Position numbers and translations under genes: made by a program | Notes under the pieces: generated by a model | Told to the model about the DNA's origin: nothing | Databases searched by the model: none | Seen by the model: only the letters and a program-made list of their open reading frames with translations | Assembly (NCBI GenBank): GCA_949710005.1 | Contig: OX453279.1 | Coordinates: 18,526,514-18,590,513, forward strand | DNA: 64,000 bases | Reading direction: 5' to 3' | Source of the DNA: Ricordea florida | Taxonomy: Eukaryota; Cnidaria; Anthozoa; Corallimorpharia; Ricordeidae | Shown: positions 44,461 to 56,126 of the stretch, in pieces | Layout of the letters: each line of letters starts with the position of its first letter | How positions within the stretch are numbered: position 1 is the stretch's first letter

Positions 44461-46547
44461 ATCGACTGACATACTGACATACATATGCTGAAGTAGATTA
44501 TCAAGATTATTACCAATTGAAAACCCCAAAACATTCTTTGTGAACTTATCTTCACCTGCATCCACAACCTTGACAACAGCTTCTCTATCTCACCATGCAC
44601 GAGTTGCCTCACAGCAGGCTTTAATTTTTTCCGTCTCTTTCCGTTTCTCAAACTCATCCCAGTTTTTGAAAATCAGGCCAAGATATCCTTATTGCCCCAT
44701 CAGCTATTGAGGCAAAATTACAAAAATGAGAAAACTGCAATTAAAGTTTTAAGTCAGCAAAAAGGAGTAGCCGAGATCAAAGGGAACAGTATTTTGAGCT
44801 CAATTCAAGTTTTTAATATCAAAATCCACCAGGTACATAAGTGTCACCCTCCTTTGCTTGTTGTTTACCCTTTTTTTTTTCTTCCTTTTGCCTCGAAGCA
44901 ATCTACGCTGAGTAAAAAGGCTTTAATCCTTGGGCATCGCTCAAATAGATACTTGACATCTCAAACAAAACTCTTCAAATGACCGTCCTCATCGCCAAAA
45001 TGTAGTATATTTACAGATTTAACCGAGGATTCATTCAGATTGAATCCGAACAACAACCATGACATTCACACTTCGTGCTTCATACAGAACAAGAACTCTA
45101 CATGGGGGGTGGGGAGGGTATAAGTATTATAAACATTAACAAACACTACAGTTAACTTCTTGGTCTTTGTAGTTTGCATTGAACACTCGCACTGAATCAG
45201 CTCGTCAGGATTCATTTGGACTGCTGGGCAATGGCAGGATTTGATCAATCAAATTTCGAAGGTCACTATCTTTCTAGTTTAGATATTGACATCAACTCTT
45301 TACCCTAATAAACCGGTTTACCACACACAAATGTTGCTTTTGTTGAACCACTCTCAGCGCAGATGCAATACATTACTGACTTTCCATTCTTGGTGGTCTC
45401 ATATCTTTCGGTATTGGGTACACATTCAGTAATCATCTCTGTTTAACGCAATAGGTAATCATCTATATCTATATATCCTGCAATTTTAATGCAATTATAT
45501 AGATTAGATGAGTAAGACACCTGTATATTAAATATATTTTTTTTAGTTTTTTGGTGTATAGTTGCATGGAGAATGCAAAACATATAAGACGAAACTCCTC
45601 TAGGCTGTTTTACAGTTTATCGCTTTGGGCTGAATCTATAAGGAATTACAAAAGTAATATTAAAAGAAAGAGTGAATAATAATCTTCCATTTCAACTATA
45701 AAAAGTATGATTATTACTTTTACTAATATCATGTAAATGCATATAACATGCTATCATCTTAGACTGTAACTAGCTCTTTACTCTGCTCTACAGGTTGTCC
45801 TCATGTTTTGCCTTTTCCTCTTCTCATTTGTTCTTGTTTTCAAGTTGCTTTGATGCTTTTACCTACCCAAATGATAAGAAAGTTACCTGATGTTATCAAA
45901 CGTAATAGTAATAATTGAAGCAGAAAGGTTATTAATTTGTGTCATCCTTATGGCCATTGACCTTGATTTATTTATTGTTATTAAGCTTACAAATAAAAAA
46001 ATAATTCAAAGTAGGTACAAGCAATTTTTACCGCTCTTGGTTCATTATGACTCAACAGGAAATCATAACTTTCCTAACGTCTTTTAACATCAAACATTAT
46101 AAGCTTATACCTCTTCATCAACGTAATTGGGAGACTTTCCAACTTGGGGTTTGGCTGTCTTTTTCATTTCTTTCATCCGCTTCTGCTTCTTTGTTTTTTA
46201 GGGGAAACCTCCGCATTTGCAGGTGCCAAATGCAAGCAAAACGTTTTTAGTATATTTCTGACATTAGACCTGCACCATAGCTTTAATTTTCTTTGAATTT
46301 TAAATCCTAGTTGGAGTAATCAGTCATCTCAACTTCTTTTCACATTGTTGGAGGCCTTTGAAGAACGATCAAGTCTTATCAAATGCTTCAAAGCACACGT
46401 GCGCCTGCTTTCCATATATGCCCAGTTTCAGTTTAAGGATCCCTTATTCTTTAAAACTATACTTTCTACCCTTTTGCATGCATGGTCATGTTTAAACTCT
46501 TGCTCCTTGATAGCTTATATAAACTAAAAGCTCTGTCATGCATTTCC
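44461..46547. other. Gene-poor stretch
   Basis: A minus-strand segment at 44460-44690 has coding-like text (WDEFEKRKETEKIKACCEA in one frame) that may be an old exon. AT-rich microsatellite (TCTATATCTATATATC) near 45465. Nothing else recognised. Confidence 0.35.
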
Positions 46548-46868
46548 TTAACTTTTAATCTCTTCCAACGGTTCAAAGGCATTTGTTACGGCAATCGTTT
46601 GATCTTCATCGGCTTCGATCTCTGCCTTACTAACACCGGAATCATCCCAAGTTTTGATGATTTTGCTCTCGAAGTAACATTTTTCTGTCTCATCTCCAGT
46701 CTCCCAGTAGCACCAAACTTTCTGGCCCACTTGAAAACTGAAGTTGGCAAGAGAGTCAACTAATTGTTTTCCGCCTTCCAACAGTTTTATCTTTGACGAT
46801 TCCAAAACTTTTGTTATCATGCCGTCTTGCGTAAATCTTACTTTGATGTAAGGCCTCTCTTTCAGCTA
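46548..46868 (-). CDS. Unrecognised exon-like ORF (about 107 codons)
   Basis: Open from an acceptor-like CTTGCTAG (about 46869) to a stop at 46548. The text looks protein-coding, with VGQKVWCYWETGDETEKCYF and KAEIEADEDQTIAVTNAFEP, suggesting a small beta-rich domain of the Tudor or SH3-like kind, but this is not a family call. It may be the last exon of a gene whose earlier exons are at higher coordinates, or a relic. Confidence 0.4.
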
Positions 46869-47273
46869 GCAAGGAGCACTTCTTTTCCTTTGAGATCTTT
46901 GCATCTTTGGACTATTAAGAAAACCTTGATATATAATTGCTATACTCAAGTTTATAACTTTTGTTCTCTCAGAAAAGTGTGAAACACTTCTGAAGGCATA
47001 GCTGCAGCCGCATGTGGGAATTCTTCACAGATGAATTCTACTTCGGGAGCCAATCAAGGCCCATGTACATGACACTCATTTTGGGTATGGCACTCCTAAG
47101 TCTGGGCACGTGGGCTGATTGCTTTAGGGCACGCCACTGAGCATTTACACGACAAACGTTTAGTGATAGCATTCACTTCTGGTACGGCACCCCTGAAACA
47201 GCAATGGTACCCCAACATTTTTGAGCCTGTTAACTAGATTACCAGTGGTTTTAACTATTTTGGTATCCTGCAA

Positions 47274-47328
47274 CCTCGTCCCTAGGGCCTTTGGATCAGA
47301 GACAGCCGAGAAGGCCCTAGGGAGGAGG
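47274..47328. repeat. Short hairpin repeat (CCCTAGGGCCTT arms)
   Basis: Arms 47274-47291 and 47311-47328 are reverse complements at 17 of 18 positions around a 19-nt loop. Probably the stem of a small foldback MITE. Confidence 0.7.
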
Positions 47329-47567
47329 TATCTTGTTTCAACATGGCGGACGTCTTCACAACCTTCAGGAGGACAGTTGTGTGGTTGAACATCAAGAAAA
47401 AATGAAGACGTATAGCCACGAATGAAGAAAAAAGGAAATCTCTTTTTGAACCATTCATACAGGAAAAGAAACAACAAAAATTTGCCCTCATACACGCGAT
47501 TTTAAGTTGCTTAAACCCTCCACGATTTAGGGAAATATGGATGCACCCCCATACTCTTGCTTGGTTT

Positions 47568-47921
47568 ATAATGATAATGATAATGAATTTATATAGCGCA
47601 CTTTTTCAGATGAATATGTTCAAAGGCGCTTTACACTTCTATTGGGTGAGATCGGACGTCAGCATGTAAAGGCGCCTCTGGCTGCCGTTGTCAGTCCATA
47701 TATGATCTCACCCACCCACCTAACCCATGCATGAATTGTCACATGAAACCAGAAGTAGAAATAGACCACCACACCGGGAACTACGTCCCCTACTCTTTTC
47801 GAACAGTGTGTGGGTTCTTTAACGTCCCACAGATTATTAGGAACAAGTGTTGTGAGACGGGTCCTACGGTTTATCGTCCTTATCCGAGAAGACTAGAAAG
47901 TCTAACCATTTACAGATGTCG

Positions 47922-47954
<33 letters not shown>

Positions 47955-48047
47955 TAAGACCCTGAGTGTTGGTCCGGCTGGGGTTTGAACCCGCAACCTC
48001 CCGCACGGTAGTCCGGTGCTCTACCAACTGAGCTAACCGGTCGGCGG
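47568..48047 (-). mobile_element. tRNA-headed SINE with GCGCTATATAAAT tail
   Basis: About 480 bp. The head (48043-47985) has tRNA A and B boxes (TAGCTCAGTTGGTAGAG, GGTTCAAAC). The body is unrelated to protein. The tail on the minus strand is GCGCTATATAAATTCATTATC with (ATT/ATC) repeats, a 3' end widely seen in marine invertebrate SINEs. TTGGTTT flanks both sides (47561-47567 and 48048-48054) as a target duplication. Confidence 0.8.
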
Positions 48048-48074
48048 TTGGTTTGATGCAAACATTGGTTTGAC

Positions 48075-48959
48075 ATGGTAGAGGCAAGTTTTACTGAAGA
48101 GCAATGGTATTCCAATTTTAGAGTTACCAGTGGCACATTTACATATGTATTACGTGAGATTTATGAAGACATATCTCACCAAGACACAACCATGGGAAAG
48201 GCCATACCAGCAAAGCGTCGATTAGCCATAACCTTGTATTACCTGGCCTCGACAGCTGAATACAGAACCATAGCAAACTTATTTGGAGTTTCCATTTCAT
48301 TTGTGTGCTCATGTATAAAGGAGGTTTGCAATGCTATCATAAAACTGCTGTCACCAACCATTTCTTTTCCAACTGGAGAAAATCTCTTACAAGTTATTCA
48401 AGGTTATGAAGAATGGGGTTTCCCTATGTGTGCTGGTGCAATAGATGGGACGCATATTCCCATAATCGCCCTCAAAGAAAGTCCCACAGACTATGTAAAC
48501 AGGAAGAGTTTTCATAGCATTATCATGCAGGCTGCAGTAGATCACAATCACTTGTTCAGAGATATTGTTGTTAGATGGCCAGGTAGTGTACATGACGCTA
48601 GGGTTTTTTCAAAGTCCACAATATTTGCTAAAGGAAACAGCAATAAACTCTTTTCAGGGAACTGTGGCAAACAAATAAGTGGAATGACTATAAATCCAGT
48701 TATAATTGGGGATGCTGCATATCCATATCTACCATGGCTCATGAAACCATATCCAGAAAACAGCACTACCCCAAATATTGAGAGAAAATTCAATCATCAC
48801 TTAAGTCGTGCAAGGATGACTGTCGAGAATACATTTGGGAAATGGAAAGGACGCTTCATGAGGTTTTCTAAACGTGTAGACATGGAGGTGTCCTCTCTGG
48901 TCATTGTGGTCACAACTTCATGTGTCCTCCACAATATCTGTGAGATTCAAAACAATTAA
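48075..48959 (+). CDS. PIF/Harbinger transposase (HARBI1-like), uninterrupted
   Basis: 294 codons without a stop. N-terminal helix region (EEQWYSNFRVTSGTF, RRLAITLYYLASTAEYRTIA with HTH), then the DDE nuclease: Asp124 in CAGAIDGTH, Asp213 in IIGDAAYPYL and Glu251 in MTVENTFGKWKGRF. All three catalytic residues are present. Slightly shorter than full-length relatives of about 350 codons; the missing N-terminus lies where the SINE inserted 27 bp upstream. Harbinger elements need a Myb/SANT partner; none intact is visible nearby, though a decayed one sits at 54.9-55.8 kb. Confidence 0.85.
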   Translation: MVEASFTEEQWYSNFRVTSGTFTYVLREIYEDISHQDTTMGKAIPAKRRLAITLYYLASTAEYRTIANLFGVSISFVCSCIKEVCNAIIKLLSPTISFPTGENLLQVIQGYEEWGFPMCAGAIDGTHIPIIALKESPTDYVNRKSFHSIIMQAAVDHNHLFRDIVVRWPGSVHDARVFSKSTIFAKGNSNKLFSGNCGKQISGMTINPVIIGDAAYPYLPWLMKPYPENSTTPNIERKFNHHLSRARMTVENTFGKWKGRFMRFSKRVDMEVSSLVIVVTTSCVLHNICEIQNN

Positions 48960-48966
48960 TTTCTTC

Positions 48967-49263
48967 CTATCTGACACCTTCACACTGGTCGAAAATGGCA
49001 TGTTTTGATGTGGAATAACATAAAGCTTCTTGCATCAATTCATCTCCCAGCTGTAACTTAATTGTGGAATAATCCATTGTGTACATATCCAATAAGGCTT
49101 TTAGAATTGTTGCTATTGTTACCAGTGCTACTGGGAGTAGCAGGAAAAAAACACTTGCAGAAGATTTAGTCACTGGACTACTGGGAACAGAACCAATTGT
49201 GGAAGGGGTACTACTCGGACTGGTACAAAGAAAATCACTTGAAGACGTTTTGGTCAGAGACAT
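48967..49263 (-). CDS. Small Ser/Thr-rich ORF convergent with the Harbinger transposase
   Basis: 98 codons, low complexity Ser/Thr N-terminus (STPSTIGSVPSSPVTKSS), a hydrophobic stretch, and an ordinary C-terminus (LGDELMQEALCYSTS). In Harbinger elements the Myb-like partner is often convergent with the transposase, and this could be its last exon. No SANT motif is visible. Confidence 0.3.
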   Translation of the reverse strand: MSLTKTSSSDFLCTSPSSTPSTIGSVPSSPVTKSSASVFFLLLPVALVTIATILKALLDMYTMDYSTIKLQLGDELMQEALCYSTSKHAIFDQCEGVR

Positions 49264-50390
49264 GACAGTACTCGGCCTGCAAAAAGTGGAAAAAATATGT
49301 TAATTATAAAAGAGAAATATTTTTTAAATAAGCACAATTCAAGATTAAATTGAGTAGATTAATTCTTTTTTTTTTTAATTTTATTAGCATTTCACACAAA
49401 AAAGAATTCTTACAAAATATTACTCTACAAGTGACACATACAGCTTACAATGAAAGTTACTTACAAATTATATGTTACAAATAAACTTACAATTAAACAA
49501 GACTAGCTTACGATAATCACTCTACAATATACAATGATAACGAAACAGACTAAACTGACAAAACTGAGATTACTTTACTTATTGACAATTTATTTGAAAG
49601 TTACAAACGCGACAGCATTACTCCCAAAAATTTTAACCGTACTAACAATAGTAACAAAAGTAAGATACGAGATATATATATATATAAAAAAAAGCAATTA
49701 CAGATGTCATACTATTCAAATATTTCAAATAATAATTCCATACTTACGTTATTAACAGAAAAAAGGAAATACAACATAAATTAAGTTGGGAGTAGTACCC
49801 ACTTTTCCTTAAAATATTTTTTCTTTTTGATCTTGCTTTCCGTTTCATATTTAATGGCAATTTTTGTTCGAAATCCTTGAATTTTGGGTCGAATTTGGCT
49901 TCTTCTGCAGTCCCATATGAATAGTTTTCCAATTATTTTCTCAAACGCATTAATTATTCATGAGCTGATGACGCAATCAGCTCGCATCAATTGGGTCAGG
50001 TGCATGTATGTTGATACCCAATGAACATACCGATCAACACACGGTAGATTAGTTCAAAAACTGATCAAGACACTGATCAAGAAACTTGAAATTTAATCAG
50101 TCTTAATTATAATTCTAAATACAGCATTTTTCCCGCTTAAATCATTGCTTACAACAACAATACAGCAACATATTATTCCTTCTTAGACATCGTTACATTA
50201 ATTGTACAGTTTTTGAATTTTCCTTTCTGGAAAACAACATCCGTTAAAGATTGATCCTGTTTCTCTGTGGTAAAACATGTAGTTGTACGAACAACACTTG
50301 GACCTAGGATCTTTCAAACTTTAGACACATTTTCTTCTGTAGGCTTTTCGTACTGCAACAATGCATTAGAACGATGCCCCGACCTTTCGC
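49264..50390. other. AT-rich stretch, possible retroelement 3' end
   Basis: A 12-T run at about 49367, preceded by long A/T-rich text, would be a poly(A) tail of a minus-strand element. TATATATATATA at 49673-49685. A 62-codon basic ORF (49744-49932, -) is unassigned. Confidence 0.35.
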
Positions 50391-50393
50391 AAA

Positions 50394-50770
50394 TCAATTT
50401 TTCTCCTCCAAATAACGCTTGAGGGCACAAATGATACCATAAACAGACTTTGGGGGGTATCTTTCACCGGACTTTTTAGCTATCTCCATCACAAATTTTG
50501 ACAACCAATAGTTCAGCGACAGAGCGTCCATTCCAGCAATATCTACACTCACAGCGGTAACATTGTGTAAATCGTAGTCCTTGAAGAGACCGCCACAATC
50601 TAATACCGGAACTTTAACCTCTCTCAACCTCTGCCATTCGGCAAAAATGTTCACAGCCCACTTGATTCATATACTTAGTTGAAACTGGAACAGCATTATT
50701 CACCAAAACATTTTCTTGAGAAGAGGTTTTTGGAACTCGAAAACGTTCTGATCTCCACTCGATCTCCATC
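50394..50770 (-). pseudogene. ZMYM/QRICH-like (Crypton-derived type) N-terminal fragment
   Basis: From ATG 50770 a frame runs to about 50690, then a one-base shift leads into WAVNIFAEWQRLREV, LSLNYWLSKFVMEIAKKSG and ERYPPKSVYGIICALKRYLEE, the helical domain found at the start of ZMYM2/QRICH1-like and Crypton-derived proteins. It stops at 50394. The downstream recombinase part is absent, so this is a truncated or first-exon fragment. Confidence 0.55.
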
Positions 50771-50950
50771 ACGCGGCATAATGTTAATTTATTAAAAATT
50801 CAACCTTTAAAACTTGCCCACATGGCCGCATATAAAAGATTCATTTCATTTACCATGTGAATAAAAAACAGACAATAGCCTATTGAGCACGCCTACTTAT
50901 TACCTATTCTTCGAAAAAATTCTCATGCTACTTTGAGAAGCCAGCTCAAA

Positions 50951-51077
50951 AACTCGTGCTTCGTTTTTCATCAGGGGTTCCAAACACCTCGAAACAATAA
51001 AAGCACTCCGCCTTCGGCGTCGTGCTTTCATCTGTTTCTCGGTGTTTGGAACCCCTGATGAAAAACTCGCACTCGTT
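50951..51077. repeat. Hairpin MITE, about 127 bp, abutting the L1-like LINE
   Basis: Arms share TTTTTCATCAGGGGTTCC and CAAACACC in inverted orientation and extend to about 50 bp with small mismatches. The centre is CTCCGCCTTCGGCG. It begins 9 bp beyond the truncated C-terminus of the LINE. Confidence 0.85.
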
Positions 51078-51086
51078 GTTGATCTA

Positions 51087-53344
51087 TTACATAAAATAGT
51101 TTAGTAAGTTGAGTAAAGGGCATGGCTTGGATAATATTCCAAATAAAACATCTTGGAGGGAAAGATGAACCTGCTGATTTGAGATTTGGTGCCAGTAACA
51201 TTGAAACTCATTCCAGAACCGTTTAACATAGGAACATTGATAAAAAAGGTGATACAGGGTTCCAGTTCTGCTTTGCAAAATGAACATAGGTCATCCGTTT
51301 TAAAGCCTATTTTGTATAGTTTTGAGTTAGTGTATAAAATGGAATTGAGCACCTGGAATTGAAATCCTTTCACATAGGATTCAAGTACAACAGAGTGTGG
51401 CAAACTGAAAATTTGTCTCAGCTGATCGATGGAGAAGTTAAAATCGTTCTGCAGTTTATTTATGATATTAGGATATTGTGCTATTTTGCGGACAAGAAAT
51501 GAGTAATAGTCTTTCGATTTCTTTTTTTTGACGTCAAAGATGTTGTCACCAAATGAGAAGGAAGGGGGAACTGAAGATGGGCAGAAAGTGATATTTTTTA
51601 AAAAGGACGGTATAGAGTGGCGCAGGCCAGCCCATTGCAAATACCTAATGTTGGTAATCTTGTCAGACCAGTGGCTGAAAGCATCATTTATATTTGAATC
51701 AAAAAGTAGGTCTTGAATGCAAATCACTCCTGCCTCAAAATAATTTTTGTAGAAGACTGTTCTTTTGTCAATACAAATTTCCTTATTATTCCAAATGATA
51801 TTTTGCCAATCTCGCCAAGAGGCAAAGGAGTCACAAAAATCCGACCACCATGAGAGCATTTCACTATAAAACTGAGAAGAGATGTTGTAATCCTTTATAT
51901 CATAATTACAGTTTAAAAAGAAAAAACCTCCCATGGGATCTAGGAAGTGTTGTAGATATGATTTCCATGTTCCGTTGTTGTCATTAATAATACGTTTTAT
52001 CCATGCCAACCTTAAAGACTTAATCATGCAATTCAACTCAGTCATTTTTAAACCACCTTCCTCATATTTATTTATTGCCGAAACTCGAGTGACCTTATCC
52101 GTGCCATTCCATAAAAATTTAAATAACAGTTGATTCAATTCTTTCACTAATTCTTTAGGTGTAGGCAATACCGAGCAAACGTAAACAAACTTGGGAATAA
52201 GAAAGGATTTGATAATTGTAACCTTGCCATAAACAGATAAGCCTCTAGAGGACCATATGTTAAGTTTTTTAATACTATCCAAACGTTCAATGAAATTTTT
52301 TGCTTTTAGTAGTTTTAGGCCGTACGTGAAATACACCCCCAGTGCTTTTATTGGCTCATTAGGCCATTTAATGCCTAAAGGTTTTGCTTTGCTTTCTTTT
52401 GATGCACCAATCCACATACCCTCAGTTTTTGTGCTATTGATCTTAAGGCCTGAGATATCTTTAAAAAGGTCTAATACTTGAAATAGTACTCTAGCTGAGT
52501 TAGTGTTGGCGAGCATTGCTGTCGTGTCATCTGCGTATTGTAATAGTTTTGTCTCTTCCTTGCCAATGACGATACCCTTTACAGCTGGATTTTGACGAAT
52601 GGCGATTGCTAACATTTCAACAGCTACAATGAAAAGATAAGGGGAAAGTGGATCCCCCTGTCTAACGCCCAGCTCAAGTTTAAAAGGTTTTGAAATCATA
52701 CCGTTGTTCATAATGCAGCTTTGTATGTTTTTATAGAACAGTTTTACCCAGCGGAGAAAGTCAGAACCAAAGTTAAAAGCTTCAAGGCATGTAAAAAGGA
52801 AATCCCATTCAATACTATAGAATGCCTTTTGAAAGTCAATGAAAATCATTAAGCCAGGGATGTTCTCTTTGACAGTCCAATCCATAATATCATAGATGGA
52901 TCGAATGGTTTCACCGATAAAGCGATCTTTAATATACCATGTCTGATTATGATGAATGATATGAGGCAAGACGTTTTTAATTCTCGAGGCTATTACTTTA
53001 GACATGATTTTTGCGTCCACGTTAACAAGAGAATTTTCAATGAGAGAACAATCTTTACCCTTTTTTTCAATGAGTGTAATGAGCACTTGCTTTTGAGATT
53101 GGGACATCTCTCCTTTTTCGAAACACTCATTAACACATCTAATAAAGCAATCGCTGATTAAAGGCCAAAATTTTTTATAGAATTTGATCGGGATTCCATC
53201 ATTCCCTGGAGTTTTGTTGTCTTGAAAAGTATCGAGAAGACGGAAACATTCCTCCGAAGAGATTTTACCTTCACAAGAATTTTTTTGTTCAGATAATGTA
53301 GGTATATTTAAATCATTTAAAAAGGAATCAATTTTAAGTTCGAT
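51087..53344 (-). pseudogene. L1-like reverse transcriptase and C-terminal zinc region
   Basis: Joined to the endonuclease by a one-base deletion near 53364 (ACAAGACAATC). Contains KTPGNDGIPIKFYKKFW, FIDFQKAFYSIEWDFL, GVRQGDPLSPYLFI and LQYADDTTAML, all the core motifs. The C-terminal CSFCKAE zinc motif is followed by a frameshift (about 51280), after which CYHLFYQC-type text and WNEFQCYW continue to 51087. Confidence 0.8.
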
Positions 53345-54621
53345 GTCAGAAAGATTGTCTTGTACAAGTCACAGAAGAATTGTTCTACTTCCTTTAGTAT
53401 ACAAAGTGGATCTGTTTTGATTACTCCGCTTATGTGCAGTTTTTGTATGTGTTTTTTGACGTGATTTCTCTTTTCTAAGTTTAAGAAGTATTTTGTACCC
53501 TTCTCACCTTGTTCATGCCATCTGGCACGTGCACGCACAATAATTCCTTTTGTTTTCTCTTCATAAAATGAATCTAATTGTTTCTGAGCGGCATCTAACA
53601 GGGTTGCATTGTAATCACTAGGGTTGGGTTCAACTGCTTTTTTCGCTGCATTTAGTTCGTTCTGGAGTTTTGTTTCGGTTTCATTTCTTTGCTTTGCTTT
53701 TCTTTTGGAGTGACGGATAGCGTGGGCTCTTATATTATATTTGACCCAATCCCACATGCATCGATCATCAGAAAGTTCTTCCCATCCTTCCGTAATCCAC
53801 ATTGGAATCAATTCAGTTGCACTGTTAACATATTCCTCATCATCTAACATCATCTTCCAGTAAATTGGTCCTCTACACTTGTTATCTAACTCTCCGTCAA
53901 ATTCTAGATAGATCGTGTCGTGATCAGTTCTTATAGCTGGAATTATATCCGTCAGTTGTACAGAATCATTTAAGTTATTTGAGATTAGCCAATAATTCAC
54001 GCGACAGAAAATTCGAGGAGATTTTTTACTCCATGTAAAACTTTTAATGTCTGGGTTTTTAATTCTCCAAATATCTACTAAATCAAGTTGAGTTTGCAAG
54101 CAAACGATGCAGGATGTGACAGATTTTCGTTGAATGAGAATACCACCTTTCTTATCAATAGTAGGGCTGAGTGGACAATTAAAACCGCCTCCGATTACGA
54201 TGTTGTTTTCGGAATCCAAATCCTCATTTTGCAGTGTTATAACTAATTTGTTTAAGAAAGTGACAATTTCTTTATCTTTGTTTGGTGCATATATATTTAC
54301 TAGGACATATACCTTATCTTTGATTTCAGCTTTTAAAATGATGTAACGCCCCAGAGGATCAAGAATTTTTTTATGTATGATGCAGTCAACACCCTTCTTA
54401 ATTAAAATTGCAACACCGCGAGAATTTGAGCTGCCGTGGCAAGTTATAAGCTCCGCTCCCCATTCATTTCTCCATTGAGTTTCCGCTGCTACCGTAGAAT
54501 GAGTTTCTTGCAAAAATGAAATATTTACACGCTTTCGGCACCAGTTAAAAATAGCCCTCCTTTGTTGAAAATTGCTTATGCCCTGTACATTTAGCGATAA
54601 TGATTTAAGTGCTTCAGTCAT
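53345..54621 (-). pseudogene. L1-like endonuclease domain with mutated catalytic residues
   Basis: From ATG 54621: LSLNVQGISN, FLQETHS (Glu present), YVLVNIYAPN, then IGGGFNCPLS where GGDFN is expected, so the catalytic Asp is Gly, and RVNYWLIS where R-I-D is expected. TDHDTIYLEF keeps Asp-His. The C-terminal part leads to the reverse transcriptase (YFLNLEKRNH). Loss of the Asp means nicking would fail. Confidence 0.8.
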
Positions 54622-54856
54622 CTTTTGAGCTCACAATTGTCGCAAATAGACTGCAGAAGGAAGATTGAAACAAAGGAAAAAGTGCTAATGAAGTATTTGA
54701 AATGACAACTGTAAATGCAAATCCAGAGTCGTAAATAAACCAGTAGTGCTGAATAATAAAAAATAAATACGGTTTAAAACAAATTTCTTTGCGAGTGCAA
54801 CATAATCTAAAGACATTAATTGATCATTGAACTCACAATATGATCAGCTCCCAGTT

Positions 54857-54929
54857 GGCTTGATAGCTCAGTTGGTAGAGCACTGCTCCGGTATCGCAGA
54901 GGTCATGGGTTCGAATCCCGTTCAGGCCT
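54857..54929 (+). repeat. tRNA-like sequence (Thr GGT-type), probable SINE head
   Basis: 73 nt: acceptor GGCTTGA pairs with TCAGGCC, D arm GCTC/GAGC, anticodon loop CCGGTAT (GGT), T loop TTCGAAT. The anticodon stem has one mismatch and position 33 is C. Its loop is nearly the same as that of the tRNA-like sequence at 13309. It could be a functional tRNA-Thr, but the C33 argues for a tRNA-derived repeat. Confidence 0.55.
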
Positions 54930-55811
54930 GAGTTGTTGGGCCACTTGGGGCGATCCATGCTGATAGTGAACAGGTGCTGGGGGATTTGTGAACTTCAATA
55001 TAATTTCCATCATTTTCAGCTCATGCTGACATTTGAGCCCTGCCTGCTCTCTTTGGAACTTGAGGAACTCTGCTTGTCTTTCCTTCTCTGCCTCAACCAT
55101 CAATTCTGACCTCCTTTGCTGCAACTCACCCAATGCACTAAAGCTCTTTGCCATCTCTTGAATCGCTTGTGCTTGGCTTCTAACCTTTTTCTTGATACAC
55201 GGCTTTGCTTGAAGTTGAGGTAACTTTTCTTTTCTCTTTGTGCCACTAGAACTGCTGCTAGATTCACCACCCATTTCGTCAAGTGAATCACCACTAGCCT
55301 CGGCCTCATCCTGATTACCAGTGTTTGGTGTATCAGTTTCCTTATATGAAGTTGAGCAGTGGGATAAAACATCACTTGGACTAGAAGCCACATCCATATC
55401 TCCCATGGTGTCGGAGAAAATTGGATTTAAGATGGTAAACCACTCGGGTTCTTCGATGGGGGCTGTTCCACTTCCCTTTTTCATGCGATCACTTACTTTT
55501 TGCTACTGGGTTTGGAGAAACTTGTATTTTACACAGATTCTGGCTGGCATTATGTCCAAGGGACTGTCTCTCTGTTTACCTTTGGACTTACTTTATTCTC
55601 TTTCATTCTCTTGGTTGAACTCTTCGGATGAAAGGTATCTTTCCAAATCGAATACTTCATTGTTCACACTCTTTTAATGCCAGCATTTGCAGTCTAACAG
55701 CGTATTGGGTTTTTTCATCTGTTAGACCAGGGCAAAGTATTTTAGTTCAGTCTCTGTCCACACACCTTGCTTTTTGGGACGAGTTGACTTCCCTGCCTCT
55801 GAGGTTGCCAT
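54903..55811 (-). pseudogene. Harbinger-type Myb/SANT partner protein, decayed
   Basis: Start MATSEAGKSTRPKKQGVWTE at 55811 looks like the first Trp helix of a SANT domain; stops and shifts follow. The later frame (55484-54930) reads RMKKGSGTAPIEEPEWFTI, an acidic/Ser stretch and a helix rich in Gln/Glu (EKERQAEFLKFQREQ), the layout of Harbinger DNA-binding partners. The last residues (ERDSNP) are only translated tRNA-like sequence. Unpaired with a transposase here. Confidence 0.5.
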
Positions 55812-56126
55812 CTTGAGTTTGCAAGAGGACCGCTGACTTTAGGTAATGAGATCCTGATTTTTGAGTAGTTGGTCTTCTGCCCATATTTATACAGACAGAC
55901 GGATCATCCTTCCAGAGGAATTATCCACAGTAGTTCATCTGTCAAGGCGAACTACATGTACCATGATAGTCGGCGTTAAAATCTCCCATTGTACAATTTT
56001 TCACTAACATGTAGCTCAGACCATAATTTCCTTCTGGCTCCTTCTCCATATCACTTTAGAGCTCTTGAAGGAAACCTGGATCAATTTTCCTCATAAGGAT
56101 TTTGTCCCTTGGTGTCTGGAGCTGCT
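55812..56126. other. Short junction region
   Basis: Lies between the Myb-like relic and the truncated BEL/Pao pol. No gene. Possibly the remaining 5' flank of the Harbinger element. Confidence 0.35.

Larger units (their letters stand above)
51087..54621 (-). mobile_element. L1-like non-LTR retrotransposon, disabled
   Basis: Contains endonuclease, reverse transcriptase and a C-terminal zinc-binding region on the minus strand, with frameshifts near 53364 and 51280. The coding end is cut at 51087 where a hairpin MITE begins. No ORF1 is visible upstream. Confidence 0.8.

Noticed and set aside
54857..54929. Functional tRNA-Thr gene
   Set aside because: C at position 33, a mismatched anticodon stem and a near-identical loop in another repeat favour a tRNA-derived SINE; kept only as a repeat.
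54903..54930. C-terminus ERDSNP of the Myb-like ORF as protein
   Set aside because: It is the antisense translation of the tRNA-like sequence at 54857-54929 and recurs wherever ORFs run into tRNA heads.
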